Origin: an uncultured Bryobacteraceae bacterium
GTDB lineage: Bacteria > Acidobacteriota > Terriglobia > Bryobacterales > Bryobacteraceae
DNA: 64,000 nt
Reading direction: 5' to 3'
Assembly (NCBI GenBank): GCA_937924525.1
Contig: CALDSU010000008.1
Span: 372,001 to 436,000 of the forward strand
The notes beneath the pieces are model-generated. The model was given only the letters and a program-made list of their open reading frames with translations, did not search any database and was not told the DNA's origin. Shown piece after piece: positions 20,984-29,201 of this stretch. A program made the position numbers and the translations under genes. Numbering within the stretch: position 1 is the first letter of the stretch; each line of letters opens with the position of its first letter.

Positions 20984-22795
20984 ATGCAAAAGCAATTTCT
21001 GATTTTGGCCGGGTTGTTGGTGCTGCCGACACTGTCGGTAGCAGCCGGCAGCGCCGGCTTTGAGGCGATATCGTACTCCGAAGCGCGCCGCGAGGCCGAA
21101 GCGCTCAGCCACAACGAATCTCCCGCGTCGCTTTATATCTGGACGAATAAGGTTGTGTATTCGCCCGGCGACCCCCTAACTTTGCGGTGGACATCCAAGC
21201 CGAACAACGACCTGTATCCCTACACCTTGTTCGCCTACCGCCTCAATAACCAGACCGGAGCCAAGACTTACTTGCCGGGCAACAGCGCGGAAGTTACCGA
21301 TATTTTCGGCAACACCGCATCGCAGGGTTATCGCATTACCCGGCTTCCAGAGGCGAGCAAGCAAGTTCTGGTCGGATCTGGCGGCATTCTGGTTTCGTCG
21401 ACCGTGGCCGTGCCCAACGAGCCGGGGATGCACACGCTGGTGCTGGAATTGCGCGATTTCACCGCCACGCGGGTGATCAAGTCCGCTTATTACAAGATCA
21501 GCGTGGTGACTGAGTTCGTGAACGTGTCCGGCAATATCGAGTCCAGCGTGACGTGGGTAAATTCCAAGGCCTATCGCGTGACGGGCATCGTGTTCGTACG
21601 GAACAATGCGGTACTGACGATCGAACCGGGCACCGTGATCCTCGGCCAGCCTAGTGCTCCTCCCAATCCGTCGACCATCGTGATCACCCGTACCGGGCGC
21701 ATCGTCGCCAACGGCACCAAGAGCCGGCCGATCATCATGACGAGTTCGCGGGACGTCGGCCAGCGGGACCGCGGCGACTGGGGCGGTTTGATTCTTCTTG
21801 GCCGGGCGCGCATCAATGTGGGCGCCGAGGCGGTAATCGAAGGCCTGCCCGATTCGCCCGATTCGCGTTTCGGACCAGGTAGCGGCCAAGCCGATGAAAA
21901 TCATAACTGCGGTTCGTTGCGCTATGTGCGTGTCGAGTTCGCCGGCGCGGTTTTGGCCCCCGGCAGCGAGGTGAACGGCATCACTTGGGGAGGATGCGGC
22001 AAAGCCACCGTGTCGGAACACCTCCAGTCGCACTATGGCTTCGACGACGCCTTTGAGTGGTTCGGGGGAAACAACGACGGCAGGTACTTGGTCGCCTCCT
22101 TCGCACGCGATGACTATTTCGACTGGCAACTGGGCTGGACCGGCCGGCTCCAGTTCGGCGTCGCTGTCGCGAATGGCGACTTCGGCAACCGTGGCATCGA
22201 AGCGGATAACTTGTCAAACCCGCAGGACGCCCAGCCGATTTCGAACCCCACTCTCTACAACTTCTCCTTCATCGGGAATCCCCTCTCTATTGAGGAGGAT
22301 GTCAACGCAAACGCCGGCATCTGGCTGCGCCGCGGCACCGCCGGCACGCTGCGGAATGTGGTGGTTTTTGACTGGAACCAAACAGGAATCGAAATCCGCG
22401 ATACCGGCACGGTGAATCAGATTAACGCTGGAAACTTGCGGCTGGATGGTTTGCTCTTGTGGAACAACGGCCGCGACCGGCAGGGCGGCGCGGTGAACAC
22501 GCTCGAAGGTCAGGTTGGCTCGCCCAATACGCCCGCCGCGGTACTTGGCCCGCTCCGCACTTGGGTATCCGGTTCGCCCCGCATTTTCGTAGAGGACCCG
22601 AAGATGCGCCGGCCGCTCGAGTACTCGAATCCGGACTTTCGCCCTGGCCCGGGTTCGCCTCTGTGGAAGCCCGGCTGGGTGCAACCCCCTGATGATGGGT
22701 TCTTCGACCAGTCGGCGCGTTTCCTCGGCGCGTTTGGGGACGTCGACTGGACCGAGGAGTGGACTTCGTTCCACGTCGAGACGGAGCTCCGCTAA
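20984..22795 (+). CDS. secreted receptor-associated protein, Gly/Trp-rich repeats
   Basis: This is a 603-aa protein with a signal peptide (ILAGLLVLPTLSVAAG). A short beta-sandwich-like part comes first (YSPGDPLTLRW). A long region then resembles secreted proteins paired with TonB receptors in other phyla: VFVRNNAVLTIEPGTVILG, TRTGRIVANGTKSRPIIMTS, RGDWGGLILLG, LRYVRVEFAG, DDAFEWFGG and DDYFDWQLGWTGRLQFG. These alternating strand and turn motifs suggest a right-handed beta-helix. It lies 50 nt after the receptor and ends before a strong terminator. It may be the ligand-capturing partner of the receptor, but no biochemical role is known to me. Confidence 0.7.
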   Translation: MQKQFLILAGLLVLPTLSVAAGSAGFEAISYSEARREAEALSHNESPASLYIWTNKVVYSPGDPLTLRWTSKPNNDLYPYTLFAYRLNNQTGAKTYLPGNSAEVTDIFGNTASQGYRITRLPEASKQVLVGSGGILVSSTVAVPNEPGMHTLVLELRDFTATRVIKSAYYKISVVTEFVNVSGNIESSVTWVNSKAYRVTGIVFVRNNAVLTIEPGTVILGQPSAPPNPSTIVITRTGRIVANGTKSRPIIMTSSRDVGQRDRGDWGGLILLGRARINVGAEAVIEGLPDSPDSRFGPGSGQADENHNCGSLRYVRVEFAGAVLAPGSEVNGITWGGCGKATVSEHLQSHYGFDDAFEWFGGNNDGRYLVASFARDDYFDWQLGWTGRLQFGVAVANGDFGNRGIEADNLSNPQDAQPISNPTLYNFSFIGNPLSIEEDVNANAGIWLRRGTAGTLRNVVVFDWNQTGIEIRDTGTVNQINAGNLRLDGLLLWNNGRDRQGGAVNTLEGQVGSPNTPAAVLGPLRTWVSGSPRIFVEDPKMRRPLEYSNPDFRPGPGSPLWKPGWVQPPDDGFFDQSARFLGAFGDVDWTEEWTSFHVETELR

Positions 22796-22817
22796 GCGGA
22801 GAATAAACTCCTCTGTG

Positions 22818-22852
22818 GCCCGGGCTCCCGTCGAAGGGATCCCGGGCTTTTT
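22818..22852 (+). terminator. strong Rho-independent terminator
   Basis: GCCCGGG-CT-CCC, a short loop, GGG-AT-CCCGGGC and then TTTTT. The long GC stem followed directly by five T is a classic intrinsic terminator. It closes the TIGR03437-receptor-secreted protein operon and separates it from the phosphoesterase gene. Confidence 0.85.
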
Positions 22853-22960
22853 CATCTGTGCCCTCCACCAGCGATTTCTTTGCCCTCCTAGGCGTAGCAG
22901 CCGGAACGAGCCTGAACCGAGGTCCGAGGATTGCCGGATTCAAGCTATAAAGAGTAAGCG

Positions 22961-25660
22961 ATGTCTTCAGCTTGCGCAGTGCGCGCGGTGGTTTGCCTAG
23001 TAGTGCTGGGGCTTCTGTTGGCCGCCGCCGACTATCGAGGTCCTGCCGGCGATCGCGCCGCCCAAAGGCGCGCCGAAGGTACAAGCATCCTGCCCGGCGG
23101 CCGGTTGATCGCGCCCCATGGCGCGCAGTACGTCACTGGACCAGGTCCTTTCGGCTTGGCCGTGAGCCCGAGCGGCCGGCGCGCGGCCACTGCCAACAGC
23201 GGGCCGGACCGCTTCTCTGTTACCCTGCTCGACAAGCCCAAGGACCGGTTTCGCACGGTCCGCCATTTCGTCGCCGAGCGACGCAAACGCGGCGAAGCGC
23301 CTGGAGAGAACAGCGAGTGGCGAAGCGTGTTCATGGGCTTGGCTTTCTCCGACGACCGCACGTTGTATGCTTCTGACGGGAACTCGGGCCAGGTGCGCGT
23401 GCTGGATCCAGAGTCGGGCCAGACGCGCCGCGTTCTTGCGCTGGACGGGGAGTTTGGCGGGGTCGCCTATCGCGACAGCTACTCCGGTGACCTGGCGCTC
23501 GACGCGGAACGCGGCCGTCTCTACGTGGTCGACCAGGCTAATTTCCGCGCGGTCGCCTTGGATCTGCGCTCGGGCCGGGTGGTTTCTTCCCTGCGGCTGG
23601 GGCGCCTTCCGTTCGCGCTGGCCCTGTCGCCGGACAAACGCAAACTCTACGTCACCAATATCGGTATGTTCGAATACCAGGCGATCGAAGGCGCGGACCG
23701 CAAGCGCGCCCGCGAAACCGGCCTGCCGTTCGCCGCGTTTGGCTTCCCGTCTGCGGAATCGCTGAGCGGAACCACCGCGGAGACCGGCAGCGGCCGAACC
23801 GTCCGCGTGCCTGGCCTGGGCGATCCGAACGTGCAGGAATCCAATTCGCTCGCGATGGTCGACCTGTCCGGCGAGGAGATGAAGCTCGAGGGCTTCGTGC
23901 GCACGGGCCTCGCCTTTGGCCAGGACGGCGCGGCAGGCGGCAGTAGTCCCGCGGGCGTCGCGGTCACGGACCGTTATGTCTTCGTCTCGAACGGCCACAA
24001 CGACACGATCACCGTCCTCGATCGCGATTCCGGCAAGCGAGTGAGGGACGTGCCGATCCGCATTCCCGGTCTGGAGAAACTCCGCGGCGTACTGCCCATC
24101 GGCATGGCTTTTCACGCCACCAGTGGCTGGCTGCTGATCGCCGAAGCGGGCATCAACGCCGTCGGTGTGCTCGATACCCGCAAGATGGAGGTCGTCGGAC
24201 ATATCCCCGCCGGCTGGTTCCCTTCGCGCGTCGCGCTGGACGGCGACGACGTCTACGTCACCAACGTCCGCGGCAATGGAACCGGACCTAACATTCGCCC
24301 TCCGGATGAAGACTCTTTTGTGGGCGTGATCCGCCGCGGCAGCATCTCGGTCTACCCGCTGCCCGGCCCCGAGGAGTTGCCCAAGCTGACTGCCGCCGCG
24401 CTGGGCGCCGCCGGCTTCGCGCCCTTGCGCGAGCAGCCGGCGCCGCTGCCCGAACAGATTCGCCACGTGGTCATCATCGTGAAGGAGAACCGCACCTTTG
24501 ACGAAGTCTTCGGCGACCTGCGCGAAGCAGCCAACGGCAGGGTACGGGGATTTCCCGGGCTGGCGCGGTTCGGCGCGCGCGGTTTTGCCCGCGGCCGTGG
24601 CGAACGCTTCAGCCTCCAGGACGTCAACGTGACGCCGAATCACCGCAAGCTGGCCGAATTGTACGCTTTCAGCGACAATTTCTACGCCGACTCCGAGGTG
24701 AGCGTCGACGGGCACCATTGGGTTGTCGGCGCCTACCCGAATGCCTGGACCGAGACCACCTACCGCGCCGCCTACGCCGGCGAAAAGGACTTCCGCCTGC
24801 CGACGTCCGCGCCGGGCCGCCTGCTTTATCCGGGCAGCAACTCCTCGGTGCATCCGGAAGAACAACCAGAAGCCGGCGCCATCTGGCACCACCTGGAACG
24901 CCATGGCATCCCCTTTCGTAATTTCGGCGAGGGCTTCGAGTTGGCCGGGATAGACGAGGGCGTGGGGCTGAAACCCACCGGCGCGCGGTTCCTCACCAAC
25001 GTGCCGATGCCGGATCCGCTGTACCGCAACACGTCCCGCCGCTACCCGGGCTATAACATGAACATTCCGGACCAGTACCGCGCCACGCAGTTCATCGCGG
25101 AAATCGAAGAGTTGTATCGGGCGCCCGGCAAGCCTCTGCCGCGGCTGTTGTTTCTCCACCTGCCCAACGATCACATGGCGCGGGCGCGCCCGGAAGACGG
25201 TTATCCCTACGAGGAATCGTTCGTCGCCGACAACGACTACGCGCTGGGCCGCATCGTCGAATACCTGTCCCGCAGTCCCTGGTGGCGGCAGCTGGTCATC
25301 TTTATCACGGAAGACGATGCGCAAGGCGGGCGGGACCACATCGACTCGCACCGCACGGTGTTGCTGGTGGTGAGTCCGTGGACCAAGAAGAACTACGTTT
25401 CGCGCGTCAACACCAGTTTCCCGGGGCTGCTCAAGACCGCGTTCCGCATCCTGGGGTTGCCGCCGCTGAACTTGTTCGACGCGGCCGCGACGGACCTGAG
25501 CGATTGCTTCACGGACGAGCCCGACTTCACGCCCTACACCGTGCAGCCCATCGACCCCCGGCTCTTCGTTCCAGGCAAGGCTCGCGAGCCCATGGATCCC
25601 AAGCCCAGCCCCCGCATGGACGATCCGGCCGTGCTGCGCGACCAGCACCGCCGGCAGTAA
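22961..25660 (+). CDS. secreted YncE-type beta-propeller / alkaline-phosphatase-fold phosphoesterase
   Basis: The 899-aa protein has a signal peptide. A YVTN/YncE-like beta-propeller follows (about 50-480; repeats such as GPFGLAVSPSGRRAATANS, FALALSPDKRKLYVTN, GVAVTDRYVFVSNGHNDTI). A phosphoesterase domain (PF04185 type, about 500-870) begins IRHVVIIVKENRTFDEVFG and includes YAFSDNFYADSEVSVDGHHW, LHLPNDHM, DNDYALGRIVEYLS and FITEDDAQGGRDHIDSHRT. These residues include the Glu/Asn and Asp/His metal ligands of acid phosphatases and phospholipase C. It probably releases phosphate from esters in the periplasm or outside. TATAAA sits 9 nt before the ATG, and it follows the terminator of the receptor operon. 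Confidence 0.9.
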   Translation: MSSACAVRAVVCLVVLGLLLAAADYRGPAGDRAAQRRAEGTSILPGGRLIAPHGAQYVTGPGPFGLAVSPSGRRAATANSGPDRFSVTLLDKPKDRFRTVRHFVAERRKRGEAPGENSEWRSVFMGLAFSDDRTLYASDGNSGQVRVLDPESGQTRRVLALDGEFGGVAYRDSYSGDLALDAERGRLYVVDQANFRAVALDLRSGRVVSSLRLGRLPFALALSPDKRKLYVTNIGMFEYQAIEGADRKRARETGLPFAAFGFPSAESLSGTTAETGSGRTVRVPGLGDPNVQESNSLAMVDLSGEEMKLEGFVRTGLAFGQDGAAGGSSPAGVAVTDRYVFVSNGHNDTITVLDRDSGKRVRDVPIRIPGLEKLRGVLPIGMAFHATSGWLLIAEAGINAVGVLDTRKMEVVGHIPAGWFPSRVALDGDDVYVTNVRGNGTGPNIRPPDEDSFVGVIRRGSISVYPLPGPEELPKLTAAALGAAGFAPLREQPAPLPEQIRHVVIIVKENRTFDEVFGDLREAANGRVRGFPGLARFGARGFARGRGERFSLQDVNVTPNHRKLAELYAFSDNFYADSEVSVDGHHWVVGAYPNAWTETTYRAAYAGEKDFRLPTSAPGRLLYPGSNSSVHPEEQPEAGAIWHHLERHGIPFRNFGEGFELAGIDEGVGLKPTGARFLTNVPMPDPLYRNTSRRYPGYNMNIPDQYRATQFIAEIEELYRAPGKPLPRLLFLHLPNDHMARARPEDGYPYEESFVADNDYALGRIVEYLSRSPWWRQLVIFITEDDAQGGRDHIDSHRTVLLVVSPWTKKNYVSRVNTSFPGLLKTAFRILGLPPLNLFDAAATDLSDCFTDEPDFTPYTVQPIDPRLFVPGKAREPMDPKPSPRMDDPAVLRDQHRRQ

Positions 25661-25661
25661 G

Positions 25662-25679
25662 CGGAGCCAGCACGCTCCG
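25662..25679. terminator. small hairpin between convergent genes
   Basis: CGGAGC-CAGCAC-GCTCCG is a perfect 6-bp stem with a 6-nt loop in the 28-nt gap between the phosphoesterase and SMP-30 stops. There is no T-run. It may act as a weak two-way terminator. Confidence 0.3.
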
Positions 25680-25688
25680 GCCGCGCAT

Positions 25689-26612
25689 CTAGCGCGGAAG
25701 CCCGGCGATCTCCGTGCGCAGCGTATACAGTGTCTTGCCCGCCGTGACATAGAGCGTCTTCATGTCGGGCCCGCCAAAAGCGCAATTCGTGAGGGTGTCT
25801 TCGGGAATCGGGATAAACTTCAAGAGCTTGCCCTGCGGCGAGATCACATGGATTCCGCACTTGGTATCCAGCGTTTCATGGGTGCCGCGCCGCCGGTGCA
25901 ATCCCGCGGCGGCGTACAGGTTCCCCTCCCGGTCGATGCTCATCCCGTCGGCGCTGCGGCCCGGGTAGAAGTTGAAGTGGACGCGCTGGTTGCGCACCGT
26001 GCCGTCGGGCAGCAAATCGAAGGCGCGAATCATGCGCGCGCCTCCTTCGGCGGGGTTGGCCTCCACCAGGTACAGTACCCGGTCGTCCGGCGAGATCTGG
26101 ATGCCGTTGGGCCGCTCGATCTCCGGGCGGCTCAGGATGCGGGCCACCCGGCCCGGGCCATCGATGCGGTACACGGCGCCGCCGGGCAGGTCGGTGAAAT
26201 AGATCCTGCCGCGGCCGTCCAGCGTAACGTCGTTCGGCCCTTCGAACCGCTGACCTTCGCAGTGGTCCGCCAGCACCTCGATCTTCCCGGTGGCCAGGTC
26301 GGTGCGGGTCACGCGCGGTTTGCCGCGGATGGCCAGGCCGGGCTGGCGAAAACTGGCGCCCTCGCAGGCGATCAGCCGGTTCTGGGCATCCACCACCAGC
26401 CCATTCGCCACATTGCTGTTCTCCCGGTACACGGAGAGGACGCCCTCGCGCGAAAGCTTCAGGATACGCTGCCAGATCGTTTCGGTGAAGTACACATTGC
26501 CGTCGCGGTCGACGGCAGGGCCTTCGGTGAACGCCACCGTGGCGGCCACTTCCGGTTCCTGCGGGAACGCCGGCGCCAGGCCCAGACAGAGAAACAGGAG
26601 TGCGCGTTTCAT
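25689..26612 (-). CDS. SMP-30/gluconolactonase-type secreted lactonase
   Basis: This is a 307-aa exported six-bladed propeller. After a signal peptide (MKRALLFLCLGLAPAFP), the family signature follows: VAFTEGPAVDRDGNVYFTE, ENSNVANGLVVDAQNRLIACEG, FEGPNDVTLDGRGRIYFTD, RPNGIQISPDDRVLYLVEA and SADGMSIDREGNLYAAA. These supply the Glu/Asn/Asp metal ligands of SMP-30 lactonases, which open sugar lactones to sugar acids. ATG 26612 is chosen over the upstream track start because the signal peptide begins there. GACAAT lies exactly 6 nt before the ATG. The product would feed sugar-acid enzymes such as the UxaA homologue. Confidence 0.9.
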   Translation of the reverse strand: MKRALLFLCLGLAPAFPQEPEVAATVAFTEGPAVDRDGNVYFTETIWQRILKLSREGVLSVYRENSNVANGLVVDAQNRLIACEGASFRQPGLAIRGKPRVTRTDLATGKIEVLADHCEGQRFEGPNDVTLDGRGRIYFTDLPGGAVYRIDGPGRVARILSRPEIERPNGIQISPDDRVLYLVEANPAEGGARMIRAFDLLPDGTVRNQRVHFNFYPGRSADGMSIDREGNLYAAAGLHRRRGTHETLDTKCGIHVISPQGKLLKFIPIPEDTLTNCAFGGPDMKTLYVTAGKTLYTLRTEIAGLPR

Positions 26613-27056
26613 GCCTCGATTGTCGCGCACGCCGCCGGCGGAGCACGACCTTGCCGGGCTTCTTCTCCGCGACCACTCCGGCTACGCCGCGGCGTTGCCA
26701 ATCCTCCCGGTCCGCCTCCTGCCGCTGCCGGATCGCGGCGGCGGGCATCACCACCACGCGGCGCGCCTCGCGCGCGCCGGGGACGAACGTCACCAACACC
26801 CGGTCGCCGGCCTGAATTTCGGAGAAGCGCACGGGCGGCGCGTCTTTCAAGCTCCGCTGGCCGGGGGTACCCGCTGCGGCACGGCATCCGCGCCGGTTGG
26901 CACGGTCATCGTTGCTCCGTGATCGGATCGAATCGCGAGTTCGCCCGCTTCCGCCCGTGCAGCGATCACCGTTCCAGTCACAGACGGTGTCTGCGCCCCG
27001 GCCAGCGCGGCGGCCAGCCACGCCAGGCCGGCCAGGATTCGCCCCCTTCTCTTCAC
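26613..27056 (-). pseudogene. frameshifted DUF5666-like secreted protein gene
   Basis: Two minus-strand frames join into one plausible protein. The first, from GTG 27056, gives a signal peptide (ILAGLAWLAAALAGAQT) and VTGTVIAARAEAGELAIRSDHG up to QRVPP, then a stop at 26847. The other frame resumes at once with GQRSLKDAPPVRFSEIQAGDRVLV and REDWQRRGVAGVVAEKK. One missing C in the C5 run (G5 on the plus strand at 26863-26867) explains the break. The joined text resembles DUF5666-type repeat proteins common in Acidobacteria. Downstream the frame runs into the SMP-30 gene without a natural stop, so the end is also damaged or shifted. A sequencing or assembly error is the alternative. Confidence 0.6.
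26619..26624 (-). promoter_or_regulatory. -10-like GACAAT, 6 nt before ATG (leaderless candidate)
   Basis: On the minus strand GCGACAATCGAGGC precedes the SMP-30 ATG. The hexamer GACAAT ends 7 nt upstream of the A, as it does before the D-aminoacylase gene. Confidence 0.4.
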
Positions 27057-27158
27057 ACCGGTGAAGACGACCGCTCTTCTGTTAACCGGCGGAAGTGGGG
27101 GAGAAACGCGGACCGCGAAGAAACCGCATCAAGGCACGAGCGGCGAGCGCGGTGCGCG

Positions 27159-28535
27159 TCAGACGCTTTCGCCGTACCGTTCCAGGAAGCGCGTCACGGT
27201 CCGAATCCCGTTGAAGAAGTTCTCGATCCGGTATTTTTCGTTGGGGGAATGGAGACCGTCGTCCGGCAAGCCAAAGCCCATGAGCACCGTGGGAATGCCA
27301 AGGTGGCTGGATACGTCGCCGACGATCGGGATCGAGCCGCCGGAACGGATGAACACCGCAGGCTGCCCGAAGACGTCGTGGAACGCCTGGGAGGCCACGC
27401 GGATGGCGGGATGATCCGGATTCACCATCGTCGCCGGACTGGAGATCAGCACGCGGACTTCGGTGTGAATGCCCTCGGGGGTATGCTCCGCGATGAACTG
27501 GCGGAACGCCGAGATGATCTGCTGCGGGTCCTGCCGGGGAACCAGGCGCAGGCTGACCTTGGCGGTCGCCTTGGAAGGAATCACCGTCTTGGCGCCCTGC
27601 CCGGCGAACCCGCCCGCGAGGCCGTGGACCTCGAACGTCGGCCGCGCCCAAAGCCGTTCCAGCACCGAATAGCCTGGTTCGCCCGCCAGGCCAAAGGAAC
27701 CGACCTCCTCCTTGAGGAAGCGCTGTTCGCAGAACGGCAGGCGGTCCCAACTGGCCTTTTCCTCCGGCGCCGGCGCTTCGACCCCCTCGTAGATGCCCGG
27801 AATCCGGATGCTGCCATCCCCATTCTTCGCCTTGGCCAGCATTTCCATCAGCGCAAAGACGGGATTCGGCGCCACCCCGCCGAACAAACCGCTGTGCAGA
27901 TCGCGCCGGGGGCCGATGGCTTCCACCTCCAGATACACCAAGCCGCGCAAACCAATGCACAGCGTCGGGATGCCATCGGCGTACAGCGGCGTGTCGGAAA
28001 CCAGCGCCACGTCCGCCTTCAACTGCTGGGCGTTGGCGGCGATATAGCGGCGGACGGACAGGCTGCCCACCTCCTCCTCGCCCTCGATCAGGAACCGCAC
28101 GTTGACGGGCAGACGGCCGTGGATCGCCCGCAGCGTCTCCACCGCCTTGATGTGCATGAAGAACTGTCCCTTATCGTCGGCGGCGCCCCGGGCGTACAGG
28201 TTGCCGTTGCGCACGGTGGGCTCGAAGGGCGGCGACTCCCATTGATCCAGCGGATCGGGCGGCTGCACGTCGTAGTGGCCATAGCAAAGCACGGTGGGCC
28301 GGCCCGGCGCGTGCAGCCACTCGGCATACACCAGGGGATGCCGTCCGGTGGGAATGATGTCCACGTTCTCCAAGCCGGCCGCCTTCAAGCTCTCGGCAGT
28401 GAATGCGGCCGCCCGTTCGATATCGGCCCGGTGCTCCGGCGCGACGCTGATGCTCGGAATGCGCAGGAACTCTTTCAGTTCGTCGAGAAACCGGTCCTGA
28501 TGCGCCTGTACGTAGGCGTCGGTGGCTTGGGGCAT
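27159..28535 (-). CDS. M20-family dipeptidase
   Basis: This 458-aa cytoplasmic zinc peptidase is of the M20 (PepV/CNDP-like) family. The metal-binding sites are visible: VLCYGHYDVQPPDP, GNLYARGAADDKGQ, FLIEGEEEVGS (catalytic Glu plus ligand), ALVSDTP, and the C-terminal LHSPNEKYRIENFFNG. The dimerisation domain lies between (RRDLHSGLFGG). It should cleave dipeptides or related amides. No Shine-Dalgarno is seen; TAAGAT sits exactly 6 nt before the ATG. The multiheme cytochrome gene ends 24 nt upstream on the same strand. Confidence 0.94.
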   Translation of the reverse strand: MPQATDAYVQAHQDRFLDELKEFLRIPSISVAPEHRADIERAAAFTAESLKAAGLENVDIIPTGRHPLVYAEWLHAPGRPTVLCYGHYDVQPPDPLDQWESPPFEPTVRNGNLYARGAADDKGQFFMHIKAVETLRAIHGRLPVNVRFLIEGEEEVGSLSVRRYIAANAQQLKADVALVSDTPLYADGIPTLCIGLRGLVYLEVEAIGPRRDLHSGLFGGVAPNPVFALMEMLAKAKNGDGSIRIPGIYEGVEAPAPEEKASWDRLPFCEQRFLKEEVGSFGLAGEPGYSVLERLWARPTFEVHGLAGGFAGQGAKTVIPSKATAKVSLRLVPRQDPQQIISAFRQFIAEHTPEGIHTEVRVLISSPATMVNPDHPAIRVASQAFHDVFGQPAVFIRSGGSIPIVGDVSSHLGIPTVLMGFGLPDDGLHSPNEKYRIENFFNGIRTVTRFLERYGESV

Positions 28536-28541
28536 GAGGGA

Positions 28542-28547
28542 ATCTTA
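28542..28547 (-). promoter_or_regulatory. -10-like TAAGAT, 6 nt before ATG (leaderless candidate)
   Basis: On the minus strand TAAGAT-TCCCTC-ATG places a TAnnnT hexamer exactly 6 nt before the M20 peptidase start. No Shine-Dalgarno is present. Confidence 0.4.
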
Positions 28548-28559
28548 AAGTGTAGCGAA

Positions 28560-29201
28560 CTAGTGGCACCCTAAACAAGTAAATTGGCGGCCGTGGCAGA
28601 CGGCGCAACTCGCTTTGTCCAACGCGGCGTCGCGCCTCGAGTGCTCGTCCAGGTAGTGCGGCGTGTGGCTGGCGGGCTTCAGTGGGGTGGACCGGTCGTG
28701 ACACGTCTCGCAACTGAACGGCGGGTCGATCTTGTCGTGACAGACCAGGCAGTCGGCCATGCGGGGGAAGTTTTCCGCGGTCACGCGGACCGAGTTTTGC
28801 AGGCCGCGATGGCAAGCGGCGCAGGCATTGCTTCCGGCGGTCTGCAACTGTTCAAGCAGCGCGCCGGGCGGCGATAGGTACCGGCCGGACTCGACGGCCG
28901 CGCGCAGCCACGGCGCCACGCTTCCCAGCGCCGCATGTTGCCGGTGCGAGAACCGGTGTACCAGCGTGCGGCGTGGTTTCTTGATCGCGACTTCGGCGTG
29001 GCAGTCCCGGCATGCGCGCGGGGGCGGAAGCAGGTTGTCTTCCGCGCGCGCGCTGTCGGCGGCGGCGGGGTGGCAAGCCACGCAGGTCAGCTCGAGGCGG
29101 AGGTGCGCCTGATGCGAGAACGGGCGCGGTTGCGCGCTCAGCCCCGGCAACAGGCTCAGCGCCAGGAGGGGGACGAGTTGGTGCCGCGCCACGCCGGTCA
29201 C
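28560..29201 (-). CDS. heptaheme c-type cytochrome, periplasmic
   Basis: This is a 213-aa protein with a signal peptide (LVPLLALSLLPGLSAQ) and seven CxxCH heme sites: CVACH, CRDCH, CAACH, CLVCH, CETCH, CAVCH and CLGCH. The last His is the final residue. FSHQAH and FSHRQH upstream of heme sites supply distal ligands, as in cytochrome c7/c3-type modules. The GTG start overlaps the TGA of the upstream sugar dehydrogenase (GTGA), so translation is coupled. It is a likely electron acceptor for that enzyme, which is inference. No membrane anchor is seen. Confidence 0.9.
   Translation of the reverse strand: MTGVARHQLVPLLALSLLPGLSAQPRPFSHQAHLRLELTCVACHPAAADSARAEDNLLPPPRACRDCHAEVAIKKPRRTLVHRFSHRQHAALGSVAPWLRAAVESGRYLSPPGALLEQLQTAGSNACAACHRGLQNSVRVTAENFPRMADCLVCHDKIDPPFSCETCHDRSTPLKPASHTPHYLDEHSRRDAALDKASCAVCHGRQFTCLGCH

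Noticed and set aside
22997-25750. 917-aa minus-strand ORF opposite the phosphoesterase gene
   Set aside because: It mirrors a well-supported gene, its composition is Ala/Arg/Gly/His-rich with no motif, and such antisense frames are expected in high-GC DNA.
25848-28574. 908-aa plus-strand ORF across SMP-30 and M20 genes
   Set aside because: It covers two real minus-strand genes and a pseudogene in antisense, with no recognisable domain or start signal.
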